A stretch of DNA of 64,000 nucleotides from Rhodovulum visakhapatnamense (lineage in GTDB: Bacteria > Pseudomonadota > Alphaproteobacteria > Rhodobacterales > Rhodobacteraceae): contig NZ_SOEB01000016.1 of NCBI RefSeq assembly GCF_004365965.1, positions 1 through 64,000 of the forward strand, read 5' to 3'. Below are positions 53,011-60,982 of the stretch, piece by piece. Both the position numbers and the translations under genes were made by a program. Under the pieces are notes generated by a model. The model worked only from the letters and a program-made list of their open reading frames with translations, searched no databases and was not told the origin of the DNA. The stretch's first letter is position 1. Every line of letters starts with the position of its first letter.

Positions 53011-53463
53011 TCAGTTGTTGGAGGCGTCGTCGTCTGCCGCGCTCCACGCCTCGGAGAGGGCGGTCCACGCGTCCGAAAAGCCGGTCTTCAGTTCGTCCCA
53101 GGCGCTGCTCGCGCCGGACGCAAGCGCGCCATAGCGCTCGCCGAGGCGGTTGCGCGCCTGCCGCAGGTCACGCAGCCGCGCTTCGGCGGTCTCGCGCGCG
53201 GCGTCGGACATCTCCGACCAGTTCTCGCGCAGGGCCTGCTCGCGCCGCTCGATCTCGGCATCGAGCCGGTTCAGCGCCTCGCGCGCCTCGGCCAGCGCCT
53301 GGTCGCGCTCCTGCTCGGAATAGGCCGCTATGGCGTCCATCGAGTCCGAGATTTCCGCGCGAACCTCGTCGGCGGTGGTCAGCGCGTCCGACTCCTGCGC
53401 GGCGGCGGGCATGGCGAGCAGAGCGGCGAGCCCCGCCGCCCGCAGGGTATCGCGGACGGTCAT
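53011..53463 (-). CDS. Secreted coiled-coil stress-type protein
   Basis: 150 residues from ATG 53463 (152 from 53469). Signal peptide TVRDTLRAAGLAALLAMPAA with cleavage near AAA/QE. The mature part is helical and highly charged (YSEQERDQALAEAREALNRL, ARLRDLRQARNRLGERYGAL) and ends with WDELKTGFSDAWTAL, a repeat of the C-terminal motif of the next protein. Relative of sll1863-type stress proteins but exported. Starts 11 bases after the upstream gene's stop. Confidence 0.7.
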   Translation of the reverse strand: MTVRDTLRAAGLAALLAMPAAAQESDALTTADEVRAEISDSMDAIAAYSEQERDQALAEAREALNRLDAEIERREQALRENWSEMSDAARETAEARLRDLRQARNRLGERYGALASGASSAWDELKTGFSDAWTALSEAWSAADDDASNN

Positions 53464-53473
53464 CGGCATGTCC

Positions 53474-53761
53474 TCACTTGAAGCGGGCCATGGCGCTGTC
53501 GAAGGCGCCCGAGATGCTGTCCCAGGCCTTGTCGAAGCCCGCCTTCATGTCGTCCCAGGCGTCGTCGCCGGCCTCGCGCAGCTCCTTCAGCTTCGCCTCG
53601 GCCTCGTCGCGCTGCGCGCGCGCCGCGTCGAGCTGCTTCTGCGCCTCGATCTTCGCGTCGGCTTCGGCCTCGTCGACCTGCGCCTTCATCTTGTCGATCT
53701 CGGCGTTCCACTGATCGATCTTCGCCTTGGCTTTTTCGATATACTGGTTCCGTTCGGACAT
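53474..53761 (-). CDS. sll1863-type coiled-coil stress protein
   Basis: 95 residues from ATG 53761 (MSERNQYIEKAKAKIDQWNA). Almost entirely one coiled coil (EIDKMKAQVDEAEADAKIEA ... LRAQRDEAEAKLKELREAG-like), ending AWDDMKAGFDKAWDSISGAF. Cytosolic counterpart of the secreted paralogue downstream: the WDDMKAGFDKAW and WDELKTGFSDAW endings match, so one arose from the other by duplication. First gene of the minus-strand stress operon. Family function unknown. Confidence 0.75.
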   Translation of the reverse strand: MSERNQYIEKAKAKIDQWNAEIDKMKAQVDEAEADAKIEAQKQLDAARAQRDEAEAKLKELREAGDDAWDDMKAGFDKAWDSISGAFDSAMARFK

Positions 53762-53891
53762 CGGAGCGATTCCTTCCTGTTGAGGGGGTGTGCATGTGCA
53801 CGCCATCGGACGTTAGCCGATTGCCTGCTGGTTGAATAGCGGGCCAAGTCCTGAGCAGACGCGTAAAACCACGGCACGAGGAGGCCGCACC

Positions 53892-54263
53892 ATGACCGAG
53901 ACCCCGAAACTTACACTGCCCGTCGTCGAGCTGGCCCGCGCGAATGACGAGTTCCGCAAGGTCCTGTGGACCGGCGAGCAGACGCAGCTGGTGCTGATGG
54001 CCATCCCCGAGGGCGGCGAGATCGGCGGCGAGGTGCACGAGGGGCATGACCAACTGCTCTACTTCGTCGCGGGCTCGGGCGTGGCCAAGATCGGCGAGAC
54101 GGAAACCGAAATCGCCGATGGCGATGTCAGCATCGTGCCCTCGGGCGTTTTCCACAACTTCCGCAACACCGGGTCGGGGATGCTGAAGCTCTTCACCACC
54201 TACAGCCCGCCCGAGCACGAACCGGGCACCGAGCACGAGACCAAGGCCGACGCGGACGAGTAA
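53892..54263 (+). CDS. Cupin-domain protein
   Basis: 123 residues from ATG 53892 (MTETPKLTLPVVELARANDE). Cupin motif 1 GGEIGGEVHEGHDQLLYFVAG and motif 2 GDVSIVPSGVFHNFRNTG give metal ligands His, Glu/Gln and His. It resembles the small mannose-6-phosphate-isomerase-like cupins found in stress islands. Enzyme activity uncertain. Divergent from the coiled-coil stress gene and 4 bases upstream of the flavoprotein gene. Confidence 0.85.
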   Translation: MTETPKLTLPVVELARANDEFRKVLWTGEQTQLVLMAIPEGGEIGGEVHEGHDQLLYFVAGSGVAKIGETETEIADGDVSIVPSGVFHNFRNTGSGMLKLFTTYSPPEHEPGTEHETKADADE

Positions 54264-54267
54264 GCGC

Positions 54268-55677
54268 ATGAAGGTCGATACCGTCATCGTGGGCGCGGGC
54301 AGCGCCGGGCTTTCGGCCCTGCGCGAGGTGCGCCGCTATACCGACGATTTTCTGCTGGTGAACGACGGCCATTGGGGGACGACCTGCGCCGCCGTCGGCT
54401 GCATGCCGTCCAAGGCGCTGATCGAGGCGGCGAACGCGTTTCACCGGCGCGGCACGTTCGAGGCGTTCGGCATCCGGGGCGCACAGGGTCTGAGCGCGGA
54501 CATTCCTGCGGTCCTGGCCCGCGTGCGCGCGATGCGCGACGGGTTCGTGAAGGGGCCGGAAGCGGTGCCGGGCAAGCTGGGCAAGCGCGCCGTCCCGGGG
54601 CGCGCGCGCCTGCTCGGCCCCGGGCGGTTGGAGGTGAACGGCGAGACGGTGGAGGCGTGCGCGATCATCCTCGCCCCCGGCAGCAGCCCGGTCGTGCCGG
54701 GGCCGTGGCGGGATTTCGGCGACCGTCTCCTGACCACGGACACGCTCTTCGAACAGGCCGACCTGCCGCGCCGCATCGCCGTGATCGGCATGGGCGCGAT
54801 CGGGGTGGAGATCGCACAGGCGCTGGCGCGGCTGGGGCTGGAGGTCGCGGGCTTCGACGCCGTCGAGGCGCTGGCAGGCATCGACGACCCAGAGGTGCTG
54901 GCCGCCTTCCGCCCGCTGATAGAGGCCGAGCTTGCGCTCCATCTGGGCGCCCCGGCAGAGATCGAGGATACGGGCGGCACCCTCCGCGTGACCGGCGCAG
55001 GCGGGGCGTTCGAGGCCGACGCGGTGCTGGCCGCGATGGGCCGCAGGCCGAACATCGACGGTCTGGGGCTGGAGATGCTCGGCGTGCCGCTCGACGACGA
55101 CGGGTTGCCCGAGGTCGATCCCGCGAGCCTGCGCATCGGCGATCTGCCCGTCTTCCTGGTCGGCGACGCGAACGGTTACCGCCCGCTCCTGCACGAGGCC
55201 GCCGACGAGGGGCATATCGCAGGCCGCATGGCCGCGCCGGACGCGGAAGGCGGGCTGTGCCGGCGCACGCCGCTTTTCATCACCTTCTCTTCGCCGCAGG
55301 TGGCGCGGGTCGGCCCGCCCTTGTCTGACCTGGACGAGGCGAGCGTCGCAACCGGCCGGGCGGATTTCTCGAAACAGGCCCGCGCCCGCATGGCACAGAC
55401 AGCCGCCGGCCTCCTGCGCATCCACGCCGACCGAAAGACCGGCCGCCTGCTGGCCGCCGAGATGTGCGCGCCGGGGGCCGAACATCTGGCGCACCTGCTG
55501 GCCCTGGCGGTAGAGGCGGAGATGACCGTCGCCGACATGCTGGCGATGCCGTTCTACCATCCGGTCCTTGAGGAAGGGATGCGCAGCGCCTTGTGCGACC
55601 TCGCCAAGGACGTCGCAGGTGCGGGCGGATCGGATCTCTCCGACTGCAAGGCGATCGGCCATGATGCGCTCGACTGA
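54268..55677 (+). CDS. Dihydrolipoyl-dehydrogenase-like disulfide oxidoreductase
   Basis: 469 residues. FAD site VGAGSAGLSALREV, redox pair in TTCAAVGCMPSKALIEA (C-x4-C), NAD(P) site VIGMGAIGVEIAQALARLGL, and the interface His-Glu pair in FYHPVLEEGMRSAL. Group I pyridine-nucleotide disulfide oxidoreductase with all catalytic residues. No lipoyl-complex genes are nearby, so it may serve another thiol or metal substrate; it sits with stress and metal genes, as do mercuric-reductase-like enzymes. Confidence 0.88.
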   Translation: MKVDTVIVGAGSAGLSALREVRRYTDDFLLVNDGHWGTTCAAVGCMPSKALIEAANAFHRRGTFEAFGIRGAQGLSADIPAVLARVRAMRDGFVKGPEAVPGKLGKRAVPGRARLLGPGRLEVNGETVEACAIILAPGSSPVVPGPWRDFGDRLLTTDTLFEQADLPRRIAVIGMGAIGVEIAQALARLGLEVAGFDAVEALAGIDDPEVLAAFRPLIEAELALHLGAPAEIEDTGGTLRVTGAGGAFEADAVLAAMGRRPNIDGLGLEMLGVPLDDDGLPEVDPASLRIGDLPVFLVGDANGYRPLLHEAADEGHIAGRMAAPDAEGGLCRRTPLFITFSSPQVARVGPPLSDLDEASVATGRADFSKQARARMAQTAAGLLRIHADRKTGRLLAAEMCAPGAEHLAHLLALAVEAEMTVADMLAMPFYHPVLEEGMRSALCDLAKDVAGAGGSDLSDCKAIGHDALD

Positions 55678-55718
55678 GCCTGGTTCCGCCCGCTACGGCA
55701 CAGGGATGATGCGCAGAC

Positions 55719-56987
55719 ATGGATGACCTCGAACTCTTTCAGCGGCTCGGAGTCGCGCTTGCAATCGGGCTGCTCCTGGGGCTCGAGCGGGGCTGGCACG
55801 GACGCGAGGAACCCGAGGGGGCGCGCATCGCGGGCCTCAGGACCTTTGCGCTGGCGGGCCTCCTCGGCGGGGTCAGCGGCTGGCTCGCATCGCTGACGGG
55901 GCCGGTCGTGCTCGCCTTCGCCTTTCTCGGCCTCGCGGGCCTGCTGGCGCTGAGCTACCGGGTGCGCCTGAAGGAAAACGACGATCTCGGCCTGACGACC
56001 GAAGTTGCGCTGCTGCTGACCTTTGGGCTGGGAGCAGCGGCGGTTCTGGGCGATCTGGCGCCGCCTGCCGCCGTCGCAGTGGTCGCCGCGCTCCTGCTGA
56101 CCATGAAGCGGCGGCTGCACCTTTGGGTGGCGCGGCTCGAACGGCTCGAACTGGAGGCTCTTCTCAGGCTCGCGCTGATCTCGGTCGTCATCCTGCCGGT
56201 GTTACCGGATCAGGGATACGGGCCAGGCGCAGCGCTCAACCCCTACGAAATCTGGTGGGCGGTGGTCATCGTGGCCGGCCTGTCCTTTGTCGGCTACGCC
56301 GCGATCCGGCTTGGCGGGGCGGATCTGGGGGTCCTGCTGACGGGTCTGTTCGGCGGTCTTGCCTCGTCGACATCGACGACGGTCGCGCTGGCCCGGCTTG
56401 CCCGGACGCAGGCCGGTCTTGGCCCTGTCGCGGCCTCGGGCGCCGTCGTCGCGGGATCTGTGACGTTCCTGCGCATCCTCGTCCTCGCGGCGATCTTCCA
56501 TCCACCCCTGATCGCGCCGCTTGCCATGCCGATGGGCGTCATGGCGGTGACCGGCCTCGGTGGCGCGGCGATCCTGAGTGTTCGCGACCGCGGCACAGAC
56601 CGGGCATCGGATCTCGACGCCGTCGCCAATCCGCTCAACCTCGGGGCCGCACTGGCGTTCGGGGCGCTTCTGACCATCGTGCTGCTGGTGCTGCATTACC
56701 TTGAGGCATGGTATGGAAAGGCCGGCATCCAAGTCGCCGCCGCGCTGTCGGGCGTGACCGATGTCGATGCGATCACCATCTCGGTGTCGCGGCTTGCCGG
56801 AGGCGACCTTGCCGTAAACGCGGCCGCCACGGCGATCTTCATTGCCGCGACCGTCAATACCGCCATCAAGGCCGCGATCTCCATCGGAATGGGCGGCAAG
56901 GCCATGGGTCTGCACGTCGGTATCGTCTATGCGATTGTCGTGGCGGTTGGTATTCCCGCCTTGTGGTTCGCCGTCGGGGGAAGTTAA
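55719..56987 (+). CDS. MgtC/SapB-DUF4010 membrane protein
   Basis: 422 residues, about eleven to twelve transmembrane segments. N-terminal MgtC-like part LGVALAIGLLLGLERGWHGR and AGLRTFALAGLLGGVSGWLA; then the DUF4010 region (FGGLASSTSTTVALARLART; SGVTDVDAITISVSRLAGGD). MgtC parts modulate ATP synthase or Mg2+ homeostasis in some bacteria; the DUF4010 form has no proven role. Last gene of the cupin-Lpd block, 41 bases after the flavoprotein. Confidence 0.85.
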   Translation: MDDLELFQRLGVALAIGLLLGLERGWHGREEPEGARIAGLRTFALAGLLGGVSGWLASLTGPVVLAFAFLGLAGLLALSYRVRLKENDDLGLTTEVALLLTFGLGAAAVLGDLAPPAAVAVVAALLLTMKRRLHLWVARLERLELEALLRLALISVVILPVLPDQGYGPGAALNPYEIWWAVVIVAGLSFVGYAAIRLGGADLGVLLTGLFGGLASSTSTTVALARLARTQAGLGPVAASGAVVAGSVTFLRILVLAAIFHPPLIAPLAMPMGVMAVTGLGGAAILSVRDRGTDRASDLDAVANPLNLGAALAFGALLTIVLLVLHYLEAWYGKAGIQVAAALSGVTDVDAITISVSRLAGGDLAVNAAATAIFIAATVNTAIKAAISIGMGGKAMGLHVGIVYAIVVAVGIPALWFAVGGS

Positions 56988-57505
56988 GCAGATAAACGTG
57001 GTCTATGCACGATTTCAACTGTATTCAGGACGAAAAGTATGACCTCGAGCCGTAACGCGACTTCGGCGGCCAAGCTTCCCGCTCATTTCGTTTGACCTTA
57101 GAAGCATTCCGGTCGCCTGCCATTTCAACGTTTAGCGCTGGTGGCGACGGCGCGAACTCAGAGTCGCTTCTCTTTAGGTAGAGCATCAACCTCCGCGGCC
57201 ATCGGAAAAGTCGTTGGTTGCTTATCAGTGGACCCCGCTCCATGGCGCGTCTGGCCCGGCGAAGTTTTGAGAACGCATCATTCCTTTGACCGTGCGCGGT
57301 CACCTTGAATGGCCGCTCTTCGAAAACTCGGTTCGCAGCTTCGCACCCGCAGAGAAAGTCCGTTCTCCGCCCTGTGTACGTACCACGATCTGCGCAGATG
57401 GCACACAGACGTTCCTCTGATCGGCATCGCCGGTCACACGGTCGGCGATAGGCCCAGAGGCGCACCCGCGCCGCGCCCGGGCCCTCGGGAAGTGAGGCCG
57501 AAGCC
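56988..57505. other. Non-coding stretch, right edge of the cargo
   Basis: 518 bases with no acceptable gene in any frame. Frames at 57025-57509 have biased composition and no family resemblance. It separates the stress block from the rep/par backbone and may hold the insertion boundary. Confidence 0.4.
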
Positions 57506-57670
57506 TCACCCGAAGGGATCGTATTCCGAGACGATCACGACCTCGTCTCCGTCGATTTCATCGGCGGGGACAGCGCCGAAGGTTCCATCCCCTGCCTGGA
57601 AGACAACGATCGAGACCATGAGCGTGGCGGCGAGGGAAGCGGCGAAGGCGTGTGCATCTTTGCGGGACAT
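57506..57670 (-). CDS. Small plasmid protein with a hydrophobic segment
   Basis: 54 residues from ATG 57670 (MSRKDAHAFAASLAATLMVS). One hydrophobic stretch (AASLAATLMVSIVVFQAG) and an acidic end (DEIDGDEVVIVSEYDPFG); could be a single-pass membrane or exported peptide. The leader just before it has a hairpin GCGGGGG/CCCCCGC (57693-57711). Downstream of the ParB-like gene on the same strand. Function unknown. Confidence 0.45.
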   Translation of the reverse strand: MSRKDAHAFAASLAATLMVSIVVFQAGDGTFGAVPADEIDGDEVVIVSEYDPFG

Positions 57671-58061
57671 CTGTTTGGCTCCTATCTTGGAGGCGGGGGA
57701 CCATCCCCCGCGCGACAGGACCCCGCAGGCCCGAAGACTGGCTGACATCACCGGGTGCGTTCGGCTCGCCCGAATCTGCCCGGCGGCACGGGCTCGCCCG
57801 TAGTCCGACCCCTTTGCGGGTTGATCTCGAAGACGGGATTCGGGGCAAGGAAGGGAATGGCGAGCGGGGGATGGTGCCCCGACGTCAGGAGCCGGTTGTC
57901 CCGCTGATGCTTGGAACGCCGCCAGCCTCCCGGGCAGGCTCTTGGTTGAAGACCTCCGTCTTGGGGGATGGATCCTATGGCGCCCCGCGATATCGCGGGA
58001 CGAGGTTCTTGGTCGGTGAGAGGCCCGGCCCTTCGGCAGACCCCTCACGCCTTGTCAGGGC
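57671..58061. other. Leader region with hairpin and a 16-bp palindrome
   Basis: 391 non-coding bases. Contains a 7-bp stem hairpin at 57693-57711 and a perfect palindrome CCCGCGATATCGCGGG at 57984-57999, a candidate operator or partition-protein site downstream of the 157-residue protein gene. Confidence 0.5.
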
Positions 58062-58535
58062 TCAGGCGGCCAGGTCCGCGCCCCCTGCCCTTTCGCCGTC
58101 CTCGGCACCGACGATCTCGAGCCGCGCGTTGCGATAGCCCTCCCGCGCAATCCATAGCTCGGCCGCGGTGACGGACTCCGCCAGATGCAGCAATTCAGTG
58201 TTGCCCCCGAAGTCGAGGAGCACACGCACCTGCCCGGCCTTCGGTACCTCGGCCACTTCGAAGATCAGTCGGCTGTCCGCCGAATGACTGCGCATGATGG
58301 TGACGAGGATCACCCCGTCCGAGGAGAAGTTCCCTTCATGCAGCGTGAAGGAGGCCGGAGCGGTCCAGGTCGGATAGACCCGGGGCGGCTCCTTCTTCAC
58401 GAGACGACCGACGCCGTTCGAACGCTCCCAGGCGGCAAGCTTCTTGGTGAAGCGTGCCGGCGGCTTGGGACTGCCGTCCGTGTAGCGAATGAGCGCCCCC
58501 AAAGGGGCTGTGTCGATGATGTTTGTTGCAGACAT
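58062..58535 (-). CDS. Conserved hypothetical plasmid protein
   Basis: 157 residues: MSATNIIDTAPLGALIRYTD, KPPARFTKKLAAWERSNGVG, then a beta-rich half (DGVILVTIMRSHSADSRLIF, GQVRVLLDFGGNTELLHLAE). No catalytic motif. The N-terminal promoter-proximal AT-rich stretch (58556-58610) should hold its promoter. It is 101 bases downstream of the ParB-like gene's stop and lies in the plasmid backbone. Function unknown. Confidence 0.65.
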   Translation of the reverse strand: MSATNIIDTAPLGALIRYTDGSPKPPARFTKKLAAWERSNGVGRLVKKEPPRVYPTWTAPASFTLHEGNFSSDGVILVTIMRSHSADSRLIFEVAEVPKAGQVRVLLDFGGNTELLHLAESVTAAELWIAREGYRNARLEIVGAEDGERAGGADLAA

Positions 58536-58636
58536 GATTCCTCATCCCGAATGCGAGTATCCGCATTCATCATATTGATATTGCTGTGTTTTGTGAGATA
58601 GAGGGGCGGGTTTCCCCGCCCCCCGGATGGCTCAGA

Positions 58637-60808
58637 TCACTCTGCCGCCATCATCGACGCATCGCTGTCCGGCAAATCGACCGTCAGAAAGGCCGGGAGA
58701 GCGATGTCTTCGGGATCGCCCGCATCTTCCCCCTGCCGTTCTCCGACCGCCTCTCCGTCGAACGTCACCAGATCGGCCCGGCGCAGGACCTCGGGCAACC
58801 AACCGCTTCCCTTGAGAAGCCGTTCGGCTTCCGTCGCCATTTCGCCCTTCTTCAGATGGTCGAGAAGCTGCGCAGTCCCCTCGCCTTTCGCCTCACGCAC
58901 GGTCTCGAGGATCCGGGCCTTGGGAACCCGGTTGAGATAGCCATCGACCGTCGGCTCCCAGCCTGCCTCAACCATGTCGAGATCGACCGCGCGCACCACG
59001 AGATCGGCATGGGCCATGCGGCGAGTCAGACCGCTGGCTGAAATACCTGCCCCATAGGGGTGCACCTTTTCATGAAGCGCGTTGATCCCAAAGCTGAGGC
59101 AATGCGCCAGCAGAGCCAGACGGCTGCCGTGGTCGAGGATCGTCAGATACTCCCAGAGCGCCGCATCGTCTCCGAGGGGCAGGTCGGCCTCCCAAGCCGC
59201 ATGACGTTCGTCGACGAGCTTCGCCACGACGCTGTCCTTCAGATCGGGCGCCTGCGCCGACATGTAGACGTGACGCACCGAAGCCTCGAGACAGCTGCCG
59301 GTGGCAGATGAGGTGCGGAAGGTGTCCGTCACGAGCTTCAGGAGCAGGAGCGTCAGCGCGACGTCGGGCGAGCGCCCGATTGCTTCCCGAAGCGCGAGGG
59401 TCCGGTGGGCGGTCATTTCCATGACCAGACGCTCGGGCAGCGGCTTCAGCGCCCCGTCGTCTTCCTCGTCGGATGCGTCCGCGCCGATCGGGTGACCACC
59501 CGAGGTGATGACGGTACCCCCGGCGGAGGTGGCCGACGGGTTCCAGTTGGAAACACCGACATCACCCCCCTGCCCCATGGCATCCAAACCATCGCCCTCC
59601 TGGACCGCGGTCTCCTCGCGCGGCTCGTCTTCGGGCCGGACATAGCCGCGATAGATCGCAAGACTGCCGTCCCGATCCAGCGTCACGAATACGCCCGCGC
59701 GCGCAACCTCGGCCGGGTCGTAGTTCAGCGGCCGCTGTTCGAGCGCTTCCATCGCCATCTCGAGCTGACCGAGCCGGGCATCGATCTCTTCGGGGTACTC
59801 GTCCTGGTCGGCGCATTCTTCCTCCAGCGCCCGATACTCGGCGAGGAGCGAAGCGTGGGCCGCGCTTTCCTCGTCCGTCATCAGCGCGGGATCACCGGCC
59901 AGACGTCGCAGACCGTGGCTGTAGCCATAGGGCAGGTCGGTCGCCACCTCGATCCACTTCCAGCCCTCCGAGGCCAGCGCCTCGGCTTCGGCTTGAAGCT
60001 TCTCGGCGACCAGCTGGTCGAGCAGAGCAGGGTCCTCGAGCCAGCCACCGTCATCGCCCTGGAAAAGATCACGCAGGACGACACCACCCGCCGCCTCATA
60101 GGCATCGACACCGACGAAGACCGCACGACGATCCGAAGCCCGGACCGAGGTCTCCGTCAACATACGCCGGATGGCGTAGGGCTCCTTGTTCCAGGAGTTC
60201 TTCACCGCATCCCAGACCTGGACCTGACGCCCGTGGTCAGGGTTCACCGTGAACGCCATCAGCTGTTCCAGCGTCAAGCCATCCTCGGCATAGACCTCGA
60301 GCAGGGCAGGGGCCACGGACGCGAGTTTCAGGCGCTGCTTCACGATCTGCGGGGTCACGAAGAAGGCCGCGGCGATCGCTTCCTCGCCCTGACCCTTCTC
60401 GCGAAGAGCATGAAATGCGCGGAACTGGTCGAGCGGGTGCAAAGCCACACGCTGCATGTTCTCGGCCAGCGAGTCGTCCTCGGCCAGAATGTCGGACGCG
60501 GCATCCCGCACGATGCAGGGGATCGGGGCGGTTTTCGCCAGTCGCTTCTGCTTCACCAGAAGCGTCAGCGCCTGGAAGCGACGGCCACCGGCTGGGATTT
60601 CGAACATGCCGGTCTCGACACCATCGGCATCGACAACGGCCCGGACGTTCAGGCTCTGCAGGAGCCCGCGACGGGCAATGTCCTCGGCCAGTTCCTCGAC
60701 CGAGACGCCAGCCTTTATGCGCCGCACGTTGGACTGGCTCAGCGCGAGCTTGTTGAAGGGAATGTCCCGCGAGGGGGACAGGGTGACTTTCTGGGCTGCT
60801 TTCGCCAT
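58637..60808 (-). CDS. Large ParB/KorB-like DNA-binding protein
   Basis: 723 residues from ATG 60808. N-terminal ParB nuclease-like domain: LALSQSNVRRIKAGVSVEEL, GLLQSLNVRAV, EIPAGGRRFQALTLLV, LAENMQR; then a helix-turn-helix region (EEAIAAAFFVTPQIVKQRLK). About 450 further residues form a long, mostly helical and acidic C-terminal part not found in ordinary ParB. Such large ParB-like proteins are common beside DUF932 and Sno genes on alphaproteobacterial plasmids. As RepB is also present, its role is probably regulation or nucleoprotein assembly, not primary partition. Confidence 0.85.
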   Translation of the reverse strand: MAKAAQKVTLSPSRDIPFNKLALSQSNVRRIKAGVSVEELAEDIARRGLLQSLNVRAVVDADGVETGMFEIPAGGRRFQALTLLVKQKRLAKTAPIPCIVRDAASDILAEDDSLAENMQRVALHPLDQFRAFHALREKGQGEEAIAAAFFVTPQIVKQRLKLASVAPALLEVYAEDGLTLEQLMAFTVNPDHGRQVQVWDAVKNSWNKEPYAIRRMLTETSVRASDRRAVFVGVDAYEAAGGVVLRDLFQGDDGGWLEDPALLDQLVAEKLQAEAEALASEGWKWIEVATDLPYGYSHGLRRLAGDPALMTDEESAAHASLLAEYRALEEECADQDEYPEEIDARLGQLEMAMEALEQRPLNYDPAEVARAGVFVTLDRDGSLAIYRGYVRPEDEPREETAVQEGDGLDAMGQGGDVGVSNWNPSATSAGGTVITSGGHPIGADASDEEDDGALKPLPERLVMEMTAHRTLALREAIGRSPDVALTLLLLKLVTDTFRTSSATGSCLEASVRHVYMSAQAPDLKDSVVAKLVDERHAAWEADLPLGDDAALWEYLTILDHGSRLALLAHCLSFGINALHEKVHPYGAGISASGLTRRMAHADLVVRAVDLDMVEAGWEPTVDGYLNRVPKARILETVREAKGEGTAQLLDHLKKGEMATEAERLLKGSGWLPEVLRRADLVTFDGEAVGERQGEDAGDPEDIALPAFLTVDLPDSDASMMAAE

Positions 60809-60810
60809 CA

Positions 60811-60847
60811 GATCTTCTCCGCGACGGGCGTCGGAAGCCACTCTCCC
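60811..60847 (-). promoter_or_regulatory. Conserved 5' leader of the ParB-like gene
   Basis: Bases 60822-60847 match 23841-23866 (DUF932 leader) at 25 of 26 positions. Both are located at the same distance from the start codon. See the DUF932 leader entry for the shared pattern. Confidence 0.55.
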
Positions 60848-60919
60848 GAACTCACTTCCCGTCACCCCTCAAACCCCCAACCTTTTTCTCTCTTCGGCTA
60901 TCGACGCATCGCTGCGTGA

Positions 60920-60935
60920 CTTAACAGCTGTAAAG
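60920..60935. promoter_or_regulatory. parS: parS-like site 1
   Basis: CTTAACAGCTGTAAAG fits the repABC centromere pattern GTT-N2-C-N-GC-N2-AAC loosely (core TTAACAGCTGTAA is kept, outer bases differ). It lies 47 bases from a better copy just downstream of repC, where many repABC replicons carry parS. Confidence 0.5.
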
Positions 60936-60966
60936 TCGCGCCGAACTTGATGATCGCTCCAAGAGA

Positions 60967-60982
60967 CTTAACAGCTGTTATG
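60967..60982. promoter_or_regulatory. parS: parS-like site 2, overlapping the repC stop
   Basis: CTTAACAGCTGTTATG contains the palindrome TAACAGCTGTTA and differs from an ideal GTTAACAGCTGTTAAC only in outer bases. The TAA stop of repC (60980-60978) is inside it. Probable RepB-binding centromere. Confidence 0.6.

Noticed and set aside
57025-57803. Several overlapping frames of 120-165 codons between the stress block and the backbone
   Set aside because: All Arg/Pro-rich, mutually overlapping on both strands, without start signals or family-like segments.
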